Part shown: positions 1 to 7,730 of the stretch, piece by piece
How the letters are laid out: each line of letters starts with the position of its first letter
How positions within the stretch are numbered: the first letter of the stretch is position 1
DNA from: Bacteroidales bacterium
Lineage (GTDB): Bacteria > Bacteroidota > Bacteroidia > Bacteroidales > WCHB1-69
Assembly: GCA_012519525.1 (NCBI GenBank)
Contig: JAAYQB010000099.1
Coordinates: 1 to 17,242, forward strand
Direction of reading: 5' to 3'
Length of the DNA: 17,242 nucleotides
The notes under the pieces: generated by a model
Told to the model about the DNA's origin: nothing
Seen by the model: the letters and a program-made list of their open reading frames with translations, nothing else
Databases searched by the model: none
Made by a program: the position numbers and the translations under genes

Positions 1-2574
1 ACTTTAACTATATGCGATGTTGATTTACCTTTAACTTATGGCGATAGTATTTTTGCAATAGGAACTGTCTCAGGCAATTATCCTATACATTTTACCTTAC
101 CAACGGGTTGTGATAGCTTGGTAACTTTAACATTAAAAGTCAATCCGACTTATACACATTATGATACGTTAACAGTATGCGATAGTGATTTTCCGTTTAA
201 TTATGGGGATAGTACTTTTAAAGTAGGAACTGTTTCAGGCAATTATCCCGTACATTTTACCTTGCCAACGGGTTGTGATAGCTTAATTAATTTAATACTT
301 AATGTTAATCCAACATACTCATTGTATGACACTTTAGTAGTATGTAATGGAGATGTTCCTTATACTTATGGAGATAGTATTCTCAATGTAAGTGGAAATT
401 ACAGAGTTGTTTTCTCATCTTCCAAGGGATGCGATAGTATTGTATTCCTTAACTTTAATGTATTTAATTGTGAAAGTGTTGATGTTGTGGGTATTTGCGA
501 TAGCGAGTTGCCTTATGCTTATGGAGATAGTATATTCAATGCAAGCGGTATATATTTGGTTAATTTTAAAACATATTTAGGATTAGATAGTGTTGTTGCT
601 CTCACTTTACATGTATATAGTACTTATAATCATTTTGATACTTTAAACGTATGTAATTCTGAATTTCCAATAATGTATGGAGATAGTACCATATCTATAG
701 GCGGAAATTATACAATAGAATTTGCATCTATTTACGGATGCGATAGTACAATAGATTTAACCGTATACACACTTCCTTCTTACAATTTATTCGATACCGT
801 TAGTATTTGCGACGGCGAACTTCCTTATACGTATTCTGATAGTCTGCTTGCTAGTGCGGGAAGTTATACTTTTACGTTAACAACTATTGAAGGTTGTGAT
901 AGTATTATTCACTTAACGCTATTAGTTTATCCGACTTATAATAATTGGGATACACTTACGATATGTTCCGGTGAATTACCATATCAATATGGTGATAGTA
1001 TTTTTGCCGTAGGAAGTGTTTCAGGAACTTATCCTATACATTTTACACTACCGACAGGCTGTGATAGCTTGATAAATCTTACTTTAATTATTAATAATTC
1101 CTATTTACATACAGATACGGTTGCCATATGCTATGGAGATTTACCGTTTACTTATGGCGATAGTGTTTTTGCGGTAGGAAGTGCCTCTGGCGACTATTCT
1201 ATTATCTTTACTTTACCGACAGGTTGTGATAGTATTATATTATTAACGTTAAATATATTTAATTGTCAATCAACAAATATTGTAGATATTTGTTCCAATG
1301 AATTGCCGTTTAACTATGGAGATAGTACTTTCTATGCTGCCGGAATATATCAAGTAGTATTTCAATCTCATTCAGGACTTGATAGTGTTGTAACATTAAC
1401 ATTACGTGTACATAACAATTATAATTACTACGATACAGTAAGTATCTGTAATTCTGAATTTCCTTATACTTATGGCGATACGGTAATTACTACCTCAGGC
1501 GATTATATTATCTCATTATTATCTTCCTACGGTTGTGATAGTATTATTAATTTAACATTACTGACCTTGCCGTCTTATGCTATTTATGATACTATTGGTA
1601 TTTGTGACAACCAACTTCCTTATACTTATGGCGATAGTATTTATAATGATTTCGGTGATTATGGTATATTCTTAAAAACCGAATACGGTTGCGATAGTAT
1701 TATTCATCTGCATTTATTGTCTTTATCAAGTTATGTTTATTCGGATACTTTAAGTATTTGTTCTAATGAACTTCCTTACACCTATGGCGATACAATTTTT
1801 GATATAGGAACTATGAATGGCGATTATATAATTTATCTCACTTCTATTAATGGTTGTGATAGTGTTGTCAATCTTAATCTTTCTATTTATCCTATTTTTG
1901 AAGAAAGTGTATATGCTAAAATTTGTGAAAGTGAATTACCTTATTATTTTGCAGGGAAAGAATTTGATTCGGGTGGCACATATGAAATCGTACTTGTTTC
2001 TATTGATGGTTGTGATAGTATTATAAACTTGTATCTAACAGTGAAAAATGCACCGATTGCTCCCGATACAATTATTGGGGAAATACATATTAGGGAAGCA
2101 GGGAATTATACTTATAGTGTTGAAGTAGTTGATAGTGCTTCATCTTATATATGGACTATTTCTAATGAAGAATGGTTAGGAAGTAGTACAACCAATACCA
2201 TTGTAGTATTTATTTCAACATCAGGAAGTGCTTATATTTCGGTACAAGCAGCGAATGAGTGCGGAAGTTCTGAAGCCACTGAAATATATGTCCAATCGTC
2301 GGTTGGAATTAAAGAATTGAATAATACAGCCGAAGTTAACCTATATCCAAATCCTGCGAATAATTATTTCTATTTGAAAATGAATGATATTCAAGGGAAA
2401 ACCTTGATTAGTATTAGTGATATAACAGGCAAGGTATTGCGTAGAGAAGAGGTTGATATCAATAGTGCTAATCAATTATTAATATTTAGCACTCTTCATT
2501 TATCGAAAGGATTGTATTATGTTTCAATTGTCAATAACAATCATACTATAGTTAAGAAATTGATTATAGAATAG
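1..2574 (+). CDS. Repeat-rich surface protein with T9SS type A C-terminal sorting domain (5' end outside window)
   Basis: The frame is open from base 1, so the N-terminus and any signal peptide lie outside the window; 857 residues are visible. Residues 1 to about 690 are some 13 tandem units of 51-55 residues. Each has a front motif like (I/V)C-x-x-(E/D)-(L/F)-P-(Y/F)-x-YGDS, a central GxYxxxF, then GCDS followed by a hydrophobic strand. This alternation suggests stacked beta-sandwich modules with paired cysteines. A non-repeat Ig/PKD-like segment follows, and the last 80 or so residues begin NLYPNPANNYFYLKM and end VKKLIIE, which is the T9SS type A sorting-domain pattern. Such proteins are exported through the outer membrane and released or anchored at the surface. 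The repeats suggest an adhesin or structural role, but the sequence does not show a ligand. Many units are serine/threonine/aspartate rich. A strong terminator follows the stop codon. Certain: secreted repeat protein. Unknown: function. Confidence 0.9.
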   Translation, partial: TLTICDVDLPLTYGDSIFAIGTVSGNYPIHFTLPTGCDSLVTLTLKVNPTYTHYDTLTVCDSDFPFNYGDSTFKVGTVSGNYPVHFTLPTGCDSLINLILNVNPTYSLYDTLVVCNGDVPYTYGDSILNVSGNYRVVFSSSKGCDSIVFLNFNVFNCESVDVVGICDSELPYAYGDSIFNASGIYLVNFKTYLGLDSVVALTLHVYSTYNHFDTLNVCNSEFPIMYGDSTISIGGNYTIEFASIYGCDSTIDLTVYTLPSYNLFDTVSICDGELPYTYSDSLLASAGSYTFTLTTIEGCDSIIHLTLLVYPTYNNWDTLTICSGELPYQYGDSIFAVGSVSGTYPIHFTLPTGCDSLINLTLIINNSYLHTDTVAICYGDLPFTYGDSVFAVGSASGDYSIIFTLPTGCDSIILLTLNIFNCQSTNIVDICSNELPFNYGDSTFYAAGIYQVVFQSHSGLDSVVTLTLRVHNNYNYYDTVSICNSEFPYTYGDTVITTSGDYIISLLSSYGCDSIINLTLLTLPSYAIYDTIGICDNQLPYTYGDSIYNDFGDYGIFLKTEYGCDSIIHLHLLSLSSYVYSDTLSICSNELPYTYGDTIFDIGTMNGDYIIYLTSINGCDSVVNLNLSIYPIFEESVYAKICESELPYYFAGKEFDSGGTYEIVLVSIDGCDSIINLYLTVKNAPIAPDTIIGEIHIREAGNYTYSVEVVDSASSYIWTISNEEWLGSSTTNTIVVFISTSGSAYISVQAANECGSSEATEIYVQSSVGIKELNNTAEVNLYPNPANNYFYLKMNDIQGKTLISISDITGKVLRREEVDINSANQLLIFSTLHLSKGLYYVSIVNNNHTIVKKLIIE
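166..951 (+). repeat. Higher-order repeat block A (repeat units 2-6)
   Basis: This stretch encodes five consecutive 51-55-residue units (262 residues). In order they match the five units of the next block (952-1746): a GxVSG-insert unit, a unit ending in FNC, a GLDS unit, an EFP...YGCDS unit with a TLPSY tail, and a GCDSIIHL unit. The order match indicates duplication of the five-unit block, beyond simple single-unit expansion. Confidence 0.75.
952..1746 (+). repeat. Higher-order repeat block B (repeat units 7-11)
   Basis: Partner of block A, 265 residues. It is three residues longer because unit 8 keeps the short GSASG insertion that unit 3 lacks. Unit 9 has GLDS in place of GCDS, exactly as unit 4 does in block A. 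Confidence 0.75.
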
Positions 2575-2589
2575 ATTGTTCTAATAATG

Positions 2590-2621
2590 AAAGAGAGGCT
2601 TATACAACCTCTCTTTTTTTT
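2590..2621 (+). terminator. Intrinsic terminator after the T9SS repeat protein
   Basis: A 9-bp perfect stem (2590-2598 with 2608-2616, core AAGAGAGG/CCTCTCTT) has a 9-nt loop and runs straight into eight T residues (2614-2621), 16 bp after the stop codon. The same hairpin lies downstream of purC on the other strand, but the T tract there is interrupted, so termination from that side should be weaker. Confidence 0.85.
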
Positions 2622-2665
2622 ATTAGTAAATAAAAGGAATATACGGTCTTCTTTAAAGTTTAAAT

Positions 2666-3607
2666 CTATTGTTTAAGAAATTGTAAAATATTTTTTTCGA
2701 TACGTTTTAAAATTGCACTTGTATCCGAAGGTATGAATTTTTCTCCTGTTATTTGTTCATATAGCTCTATGTAGCGATGAGAAATAGCATTGACAATGGC
2801 GTCGTTCATTTCAGGAACTGTTTGTCCTTCTTTTCCTTGAAATCCATTTTCCATTAGCCATTCTCGAACAAATTCTTTAGATAATTGTCGTTGTGCTTCT
2901 CCTTTTTTAAAGCGTTCTTCATAGCCGTCGGCATAGAAATAACGGGAAGAGTCGGGTGTGTGAATTTCATCGATAAGGTATATTTTCCCGTCTTTTTTCC
3001 CGAATTCATATTTAGTGTCAACTAAAATTAATCTTTTTTTTGCTGCAATTTCAGTTCCTCTTTGAAACAGCTGATAAGTGTATTTTTCTAATTGAATGTA
3101 TTCTTTTTCTGAAATAATTCCTTGTTTTAGAATTTCTTCTCTTGATATATCTTCATCGTGTCCTTCTGCTGCTTTGGTTGTTGGTGTAATAATAGGTTTT
3201 TCAAATTGTTGATGTTCTTTCATTCCGTCAGGGATAGGTACTCCACATATATGACGCTGACCATTTTTATAGGAACGCCATGCACTTCCTGTTAAATAAC
3301 CTCTGATAATCATTTCAATAGGATACGACTCACATTTGTGTCCTATTGTAACCATGGGGTCGGGGGTTGCTATTTTCCAATTAGGACATATATCTGCCGT
3401 GTCGTCTAAAAATTTTGATGCTATTTGATTTAACACTTGACCTTTATAAGGAATAGCACGAGGAAGAACAACGTCGAAAGCGGAAATTCTATCGGTTGCT
3501 ACCATAATTAATATTTCATCTTTTATGGTATAAACATCTCTTACTTTTCCTTTGTAAAAATTAGTTATATCGGGAAAATTAAATTGGGTTTTATCAATAG
3601 CATTCAT
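2666..3607 (-). CDS. purC: Phosphoribosylaminoimidazole-succinocarboxamide (SAICAR) synthase
   Basis: This is the cytoplasmic enzyme of de novo purine synthesis that joins aspartate to CAIR using ATP, giving SAICAR. The 313-residue protein begins MNAIDKTQFNF and has the family N-terminus FYKGKVRDVY (nucleotide-binding region), the ATDRISAFDVVL stretch, EMIIRGYLTGSAW in the substrate region, and the signature LILVDTKYEFG followed by DEIHTPDSSRYFY. It is the longer form of about 310 residues rather than the roughly 240-residue E. coli form. The ATG start at 3607 fits the family N-terminus. It lies 15 bp downstream of the topoisomerase gene on the same strand with no visible promoter between, so it is probably co-transcribed with parE. 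No anomalies were seen. Confidence 0.95.
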   Translation of the reverse strand: MNAIDKTQFNFPDITNFYKGKVRDVYTIKDEILIMVATDRISAFDVVLPRAIPYKGQVLNQIASKFLDDTADICPNWKIATPDPMVTIGHKCESYPIEMIIRGYLTGSAWRSYKNGQRHICGVPIPDGMKEHQQFEKPIITPTTKAAEGHDEDISREEILKQGIISEKEYIQLEKYTYQLFQRGTEIAAKKRLILVDTKYEFGKKDGKIYLIDEIHTPDSSRYFYADGYEERFKKGEAQRQLSKEFVREWLMENGFQGKEGQTVPEMNDAIVNAISHRYIELYEQITGEKFIPSDTSAILKRIEKNILQFLKQ

Positions 3608-3622
3608 AATGAGTTATTTATT

Positions 3623-5458
3623 TTAAGCAGGAATGTCTTCTTCTACACGTAAATTTTCAATAATAAATTTTTGTCTTTCGGTAGTATTTTCTCCCATATA
3701 ATAAGTTAGAAGTGTGTTTATGTTAGTATCTTTATGTAAAACAACAGGTTCTAAGCGGATATTTTTTCCTATAAAATGCTTAAATTCTTCCGGGGATATT
3801 TCTCCAAGTCCTTTAAATCGTGTTATTTCAGACTTCATCCCTAATCGTTGTAAAGCATTAATTCGTTCTTCTTCGCTATAGCAATAAACAACTTCTTTTT
3901 TGTTTCTAACACGGAAAAGAGGCGTTTGTAGTATATATACATGTCCTGCTTTTATTAATTCAGGGAAAAACTTTAAGAAAAATGTCAATAAAAGCAGTCG
4001 GATATGCATGCCGTCGACATCGGCATCGGTGGCAATAATGATATTATTATAACGCAGACCTTCTAATCCGTCTTCTATGTTTAAAGCAGCTTGTAATAAA
4101 TTAAATTCTTCGTTTTCATATACAATTCGTTTTGTTTTTGAAAAGGTATTCAAAGGTTTACCTCTTAATGAAAACACTGCTTGCGTATCCGGATTTCTTG
4201 ATTTGGTAATTGAACCCGAAGCCGAATCTCCTTCTGTAATAAACAGAGTTGTTTCTAAACCTCTTTCACTTTTTTCGTTTAGATGGTAGTTGCAATCCCT
4301 TAATTTTTTATTGACAAGATTGATTTTTTTTGCCGCTGATTTAGATATTTTTTTGATTCCTGCAATTTCTTTACGTTCTTTTTCGGAATCTAATATTTTG
4401 CGTTGTAGAATTTCAGCAGTTTCAGGATTCATATGCAAATAATTGTCCAATAATTTACTAACCATATTATTGATATATGATCTTACAGTAGGACCTCCTT
4501 CTTTCATGTTTTCAGAACCTAATTTTGTTTTAGTCTGAGATTCAAACATAGGCTCTTGAATTCGTATGCTCATTGCAGCGCAAATAGATTGACGAATATC
4601 ATTTGCATCATAATCTTTTTTATAAAAATCGCGAACGGTTTTAACGATGGCTTCACGTAATGCTTGTTGATGTGTTCCTCCATGAATTGTATGTTGTCCG
4701 TTGACAAAAGTATAATATTCTTCTCCTCCGCTTCTTTCCAAATGAGTAAAAGCCAATTCAAAATCTTTTTCTAATAGATGAACAATCGGGTACAAAGCCT
4801 GATCGTTTATAGTGTTGGTCATCAAATCGAAAAGACCGTTTTTTGCAGTAAATTTTTGTCCGTTAAAAACAATTGTCAGCCCTCTATTTAAATAAGCATA
4901 GTTCCACAATAACTTTTCGATGTATTCGGAATAAAATTTATAATTTCCAAAAACATTATTGTCGGGTGTAAATGTAACTTTTGTTCCGTTTAAATGTGTA
5001 GTGTCGATAATCGCATGGTCGTTTGTTATTTGTCCAAAAGCGAATTCGATACTTTTTTCTTTTCCTTCACGATAAGAAGTTACTTGAAAATATTTTGACA
5101 AGGCATTGACAACTTTCAATCCGACTCCGTTCATTCCTATTGATTTTTGGAATGCGTCGGAATCATATTTTCCGCCCGTATTCATTTTCGAAACACAGTC
5201 ATACACTTTTTCAAGTGGGATACCTCTACCATAGTCTCTAATAGACACTTGGTTTTCTTTAATAGTAATTTCAATTGTTTTTCCGACTCCCATCATAAAT
5301 TCGTCAATTGAATTATCTATTACTTCTTTTATTAATACATAGATTCCGTCATCTTGCGATGAACCTTCGCCTAACTTTCCAATATACATGCCCGGACGTT
5401 GTCTGATATGTTCAAACCACTCAAGCGTTTTTATATTATCTTCTGTGTATGATACCAT
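3623..5458 (-). CDS. parE: DNA topoisomerase IV subunit B (type IIA topoisomerase ATPase subunit)
   Basis: ATPase subunit of a type IIA topoisomerase that decatenates and relaxes DNA with a ParC partner. At 611 residues it has the compact ParE length. The GHKL ATPase domain shows the N box EVIDNSIDE (45-53, Asn49), DYGRGIP (75-81) and GMNGVGLK (108-115). The transducer domain carries the QTK loop (308-310). The TOPRIM domain has EGDSASG (409-415), RGKPLN (432-437) and the metal site DADVDG (478-483), and the protein ends soon after RFKGLGEISPEEF. Bacteroidota GyrB is usually longer and typically has different spacing, so ParE is preferred, but the GyrB/ParE paralogues are separated here only by length and overall look. 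No parC is present in the window; purC follows 15 bp downstream instead. A good TAnnTTTG promoter lies about 30 bp upstream of the ATG. Confidence 0.9.
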   Translation of the reverse strand: MVSYTEDNIKTLEWFEHIRQRPGMYIGKLGEGSSQDDGIYVLIKEVIDNSIDEFMMGVGKTIEITIKENQVSIRDYGRGIPLEKVYDCVSKMNTGGKYDSDAFQKSIGMNGVGLKVVNALSKYFQVTSYREGKEKSIEFAFGQITNDHAIIDTTHLNGTKVTFTPDNNVFGNYKFYSEYIEKLLWNYAYLNRGLTIVFNGQKFTAKNGLFDLMTNTINDQALYPIVHLLEKDFELAFTHLERSGGEEYYTFVNGQHTIHGGTHQQALREAIVKTVRDFYKKDYDANDIRQSICAAMSIRIQEPMFESQTKTKLGSENMKEGGPTVRSYINNMVSKLLDNYLHMNPETAEILQRKILDSEKERKEIAGIKKISKSAAKKINLVNKKLRDCNYHLNEKSERGLETTLFITEGDSASGSITKSRNPDTQAVFSLRGKPLNTFSKTKRIVYENEEFNLLQAALNIEDGLEGLRYNNIIIATDADVDGMHIRLLLLTFFLKFFPELIKAGHVYILQTPLFRVRNKKEVVYCYSEEERINALQRLGMKSEITRFKGLGEISPEEFKHFIGKNIRLEPVVLHKDTNINTLLTYYMGENTTERQKFIIENLRVEEDIPA

Positions 5459-5485
5459 TTATTATAAATAATTTTTATTATTCTG

Positions 5486-5518
5486 CAAAAATATACTTAT
5501 TTTTAAAGAAAAAAGCAA
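5486..5518 (-). promoter_or_regulatory. Predicted Bacteroidota sigma-ABfr promoter for parE-purC
   Basis: On the minus strand TATTTTTG (5493-5486) matches the -7 consensus TAnnTTTG and is followed by CA. A TTG at 5518-5516 lies 22 nt upstream, a suitable -33 element. Transcription would start near 5480, giving a leader of about 20-25 nt before the ATG at 5458. Confidence 0.6.
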
Positions 5519-5581
5519 CAACTTTAAAAAATTAATAACGATTTAATGTTAATTATTTTTGCTATGGTTAGAAGGTATAAT

Positions 5582-6574
5582 TTACATAAAAAATGTAAAA
5601 ATCCAATAGATTAATGCTGAAAATAGCATTGCTGCCGGAATAGTTAATATCCATGCCCATACAATGCTTGTAGTCGTACCCCAACGAATTGCCGATACTC
5701 GTCGAGTAATTCCAACTCCTACAATAGCTCCTGTAATGGTATGGGTGGTACTGACAGGAATTCCGCCTAATGCAGTCCCAATCAAGGTTAAAGCTCCGGC
5801 TGTTTCAGCACAAAATCCGTGGACGGGTTTTAAAGGTGTTAATCTATCCCCTAATTTACGTATAACTTTCCATCCTCCTGACAGTGTTCCTAATGAAATA
5901 CATCCGTAACATGAAAAAATAACCCAAGTCGGAACTTCAAAAGTATTGATAAAATTTCCGTAAACGAGCAACATCGTAATAAAACCCATTGTTTTTTGAG
6001 CATCATTAGAGCCATGTCCTAAACTAAAAATTGCAGATGAGAATAATTGGAAATAATGGAAATTCTTTTCTAATTTTATAGGATTTGATTTTCGAAAAAC
6101 ATGCATTGTCAAAATCATAATAAAATAGCCTAAAATAAATCCTATCAAAGGTGATATAATAATAAATAAAGTTACTTTGATAATACCGGATACTACTAAG
6201 GCTTTTTTACCGAAAAAAAACAAAGCGGGACCTATTAAGCCTCCGATAAGTGCATGAGATACACTAATTGGGAATCCATATCTTGTGCAAAATATCAGCC
6301 AAATTACGGCTCCAATTACAGCTGAAATAACTACATATTCATTTAAAATATCAATATTGATTATTCCTTTTCCTATCGTATTGGCAATGCCTACATGAAA
6401 AATAAAAGCTGCAAAAAAATTAAAAAAAGCTGCCCATAATACGGCATAAAATGGTTTTAATGTCTTAGTAGCAACTATCGTTGCGATAGAATTTGCCGCA
6501 TCGTTCATCCCATTTAAAAAATCAAAAACAAAAGCAATAACAATTCCTACAATAATTACAATTGTCGTATTCAT
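5582..6574 (-). CDS. pit: Inorganic phosphate transporter, PiT family
   Basis: Cytoplasmic-membrane low-affinity phosphate transporter (PF01384), importing phosphate or metal-phosphate complexes by ion symport. The 330-residue protein is almost entirely hydrophobic helices. It carries the two inverted PiT signatures: GMNDAANSIATIVATKT near residues 22-38 and GHGSNDAQKTMGFI in the second half, then the ALTLIGTALGGIPVSTTH and GAIVGVG stretches near the C-terminus. The length fits the compact bacterial form without a large central loop. The ATG at 6574 lies 2 bp after the stop of the DUF47 gene, so the two are translated from one message. That pairing is the standard arrangement in which the DUF47 protein modulates the transporter. 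The operon has a candidate Pho operator array upstream, which implies induction by phosphate limitation. Confidence 0.93.
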   Translation of the reverse strand: MNTTIVIIVGIVIAFVFDFLNGMNDAANSIATIVATKTLKPFYAVLWAAFFNFFAAFIFHVGIANTIGKGIINIDILNEYVVISAVIGAVIWLIFCTRYGFPISVSHALIGGLIGPALFFFGKKALVVSGIIKVTLFIIISPLIGFILGYFIMILTMHVFRKSNPIKLEKNFHYFQLFSSAIFSLGHGSNDAQKTMGFITMLLVYGNFINTFEVPTWVIFSCYGCISLGTLSGGWKVIRKLGDRLTPLKPVHGFCAETAGALTLIGTALGGIPVSTTHTITGAIVGVGITRRVSAIRWGTTTSIVWAWILTIPAAMLFSALIYWIFTFFM

Positions 6575-6576
6575 AT

Positions 6577-7227
6577 TTATGCTAATTTAACTATAATTGA
6601 TTTAATAATATCGGTTACATCTTCGGCACAATCAATAGCTTCTTCTAAAGAAGACATTATTTCTTTTCGCTTGATTAATTCTATAGGATTTTTTTCGTTT
6701 TCAAAAAGCTCTAATAAGAAATTTTCATATAAATCGTCTGTTTTATTTTCAATTTCATTGACTTTTGTGCAAGCGGCTAATAGTTTTTCAGTAGATTTAT
6801 TAATTTGCGGTAACAGATGAAATGCCGTATGTAAGCATTGTGCTGTCTGATGAGTTAAGTTACAAATGTCAACTATAAAATTAGTAAATGTTTTAGGTTT
6901 ATATAAAATACATTGTTTGATTGAAGAGTCAACATAATCCATTACATCATCCATTGTAGAGGCTAATAAATGAATGTCTTCTCTATCAAAAGGAGTTATA
7001 AAAGTTTTATTTAATTCTGAAAAAATAGTGTGTGTTATTTTATCTGCATTCGTTTCACATAGTTTTATTTGTTTATAAATACGCTCTCTATCTTCCCAAT
7101 TGGCTGCCGTAGCAAATACTAAAAGATGTTCTGTTGCCTCAAGTAATAAATCGGCTTGTTGATTAAGTAAAGAATAAAATTTACCTTCTTTGGGTACTAA
7201 AAAAGAAAAAAATTGATTTAACTTCAT
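6577..7227 (-). CDS. DUF47 / PhoU-like accessory protein of the phosphate transporter
   Basis: A 216-residue helical cytoplasmic protein of the DUF47 (PF01865, TIGR00153, YkaA) family, related to PhoU. It has the typical beginning MKLNQFFSFLVPKEGKFYSLL, the internal Asp/Glu-rich helices used by PhoU-like proteins to bind metal clusters (FDREDIHLLASTMDDVMDYVD near residues 79-99, and KINEIE-type ENKTDDLYE in the second half), and an EEAIDCAEDVTDII C-terminal helix. DUF47 genes are typically found directly upstream of pit, as here (2-bp gap), and are thought to regulate PiT activity rather than transport phosphate. The family is secure; its precise action on the transporter is known only in outline. 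Transcription probably starts in the large intergenic region at 7228-7730. Confidence 0.9.
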   Translation of the reverse strand: MKLNQFFSFLVPKEGKFYSLLNQQADLLLEATEHLLVFATAANWEDRERIYKQIKLCETNADKITHTIFSELNKTFITPFDREDIHLLASTMDDVMDYVDSSIKQCILYKPKTFTNFIVDICNLTHQTAQCLHTAFHLLPQINKSTEKLLAACTKVNEIENKTDDLYENFLLELFENEKNPIELIKRKEIMSSLEEAIDCAEDVTDIIKSIIVKLA

Positions 7228-7308
7228 AATTTATCGAAAATTAGTGCTTTTTTATTTGTTATAATATTTAATATGTTAGATGTTAAAATTTTGCTTTAAT
7301 TCATAGTG

Positions 7309-7317
7309 CAAAGATTA
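7309..7317 (-). promoter_or_regulatory. Possible -7 promoter element for the DUF47-pit operon
   Basis: On the minus strand the sequence TAATCTTTG followed by CA (7317-7309) resembles the common Bacteroidota -7 form, but it has one extra base in the TAnnTTTG spacing. No convincing TTG is seen at -33, which fits an activator-dependent promoter. The 11-bp repeat array lies just upstream (7354-7426). The implied leader is about 75 nt. Confidence 0.35.
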
Positions 7318-7353
7318 TATAATTTTTTAAAGTTTCTGTATTTTTCTTTTGTA

Positions 7354-7426
7354 TTTAATGTAGATGTAATATAAGTGTAACATAGATGTAATATAGACGC
7401 AGTGTTATTGTAACACAAATGTAATA
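7354..7426. promoter_or_regulatory. 11-bp-phased TGTAAYA direct-repeat array, putative PhoB/PhoP-type operator
   Basis: Seven slots recur at exactly 11-bp intervals on the plus strand. They are TTTAATG (7354, weak), TGTAATA (7365), TGTAACA (7376), TGTAATA (7387), CGCAGTG (7398, degenerate), TGTAACA (7409) and TGTAATA (7420). A 7-bp half-site plus 4-bp spacer is the geometry of E. coli Pho boxes. On the coding (minus) strand the units read TRTTACA, close to the B. subtilis PhoP half-site TTAACA. The array ends 127 bp upstream of the DUF47-pit start codon, so an OmpR/PhoB-family activator is a natural reader. Sequence periodicity is directly visible; the regulator is inferred. Confidence 0.65.
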
Positions 7427-7575
7427 ATAGATTAAAAAAGAGGTTCTTGATTACGACAAATTTTTTAAATATAATTATTATATTATTGATTTATAAATAT
7501 GTGTGAAATTTAGAGCACTCGTTTGATGTTTTAGTGCCGAAGTCAGGACCAAATAGATTTGGTTTTTACTTCTTT

Positions 7576-7611
7576 AAAAAATAGTTCGTTATTTTTCTTT
7601 ACGATAACTAT
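7576..7611 (-). terminator. Possible intrinsic terminator after the 7731-8618 lipoprotein gene
   Basis: On the minus strand ATAGTT (7611-7606) pairs with AACTAT (7586-7581) and CGT with ACG inside it, separated by a 2-nt bulge and an 11-nt A-rich loop. The stem runs into a T-rich tract (7581-7576). It is AT-rich and of moderate strength, 120 bp after the stop codon. Confidence 0.35.
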
Positions 7612-7730
7612 GAATTTTATCAAAATTTTTCGTTGTCAGTTCTGGATATGCTAAGTATATCTATCTTTTTATATGTTGTTCTAAAATGGCTTATAACGCT
7701 TTCGGGCTTTGTATTCTAGTCGTTCGTTAA

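Larger units (their letters stand above)
7228..7730. other. Large intergenic region (503 bp) upstream of DUF47-pit
   Basis: No credible gene is seen. From right to left it holds about 50 bp directly following the lipoprotein stop codon that are less AT-rich than the rest, a possible minus-strand terminator (7576-7611), a near-palindrome ACCAAAT-AG-ATTTGGT (7548-7563), a GCACT/AGTGC inverted repeat (7515-7519 with 7533-7537), the phased operator array, and the leader of the phosphate operon. Confidence 0.6.

Noticed and set aside
4077..4289. Plus-strand reading frame inside parE
   Set aside because: It is a complement of the highly conserved TOPRIM-coding region and has no independent support.
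7548..7567. ACCAAAT-AG-ATTTGGT palindrome followed by T residues, considered as a plus-strand terminator
   Set aside because: No plus-strand gene lies upstream of it, and the two-base loop is too tight unless the stem is shortened.
7680..7730. Less AT-rich stretch after the lipoprotein stop, with TTATAACGC, considered as an integron attC-like recombination site
   Set aside because: No matching inverted second half or imperfect palindrome of the required form was found, and no second copy lies in the window.
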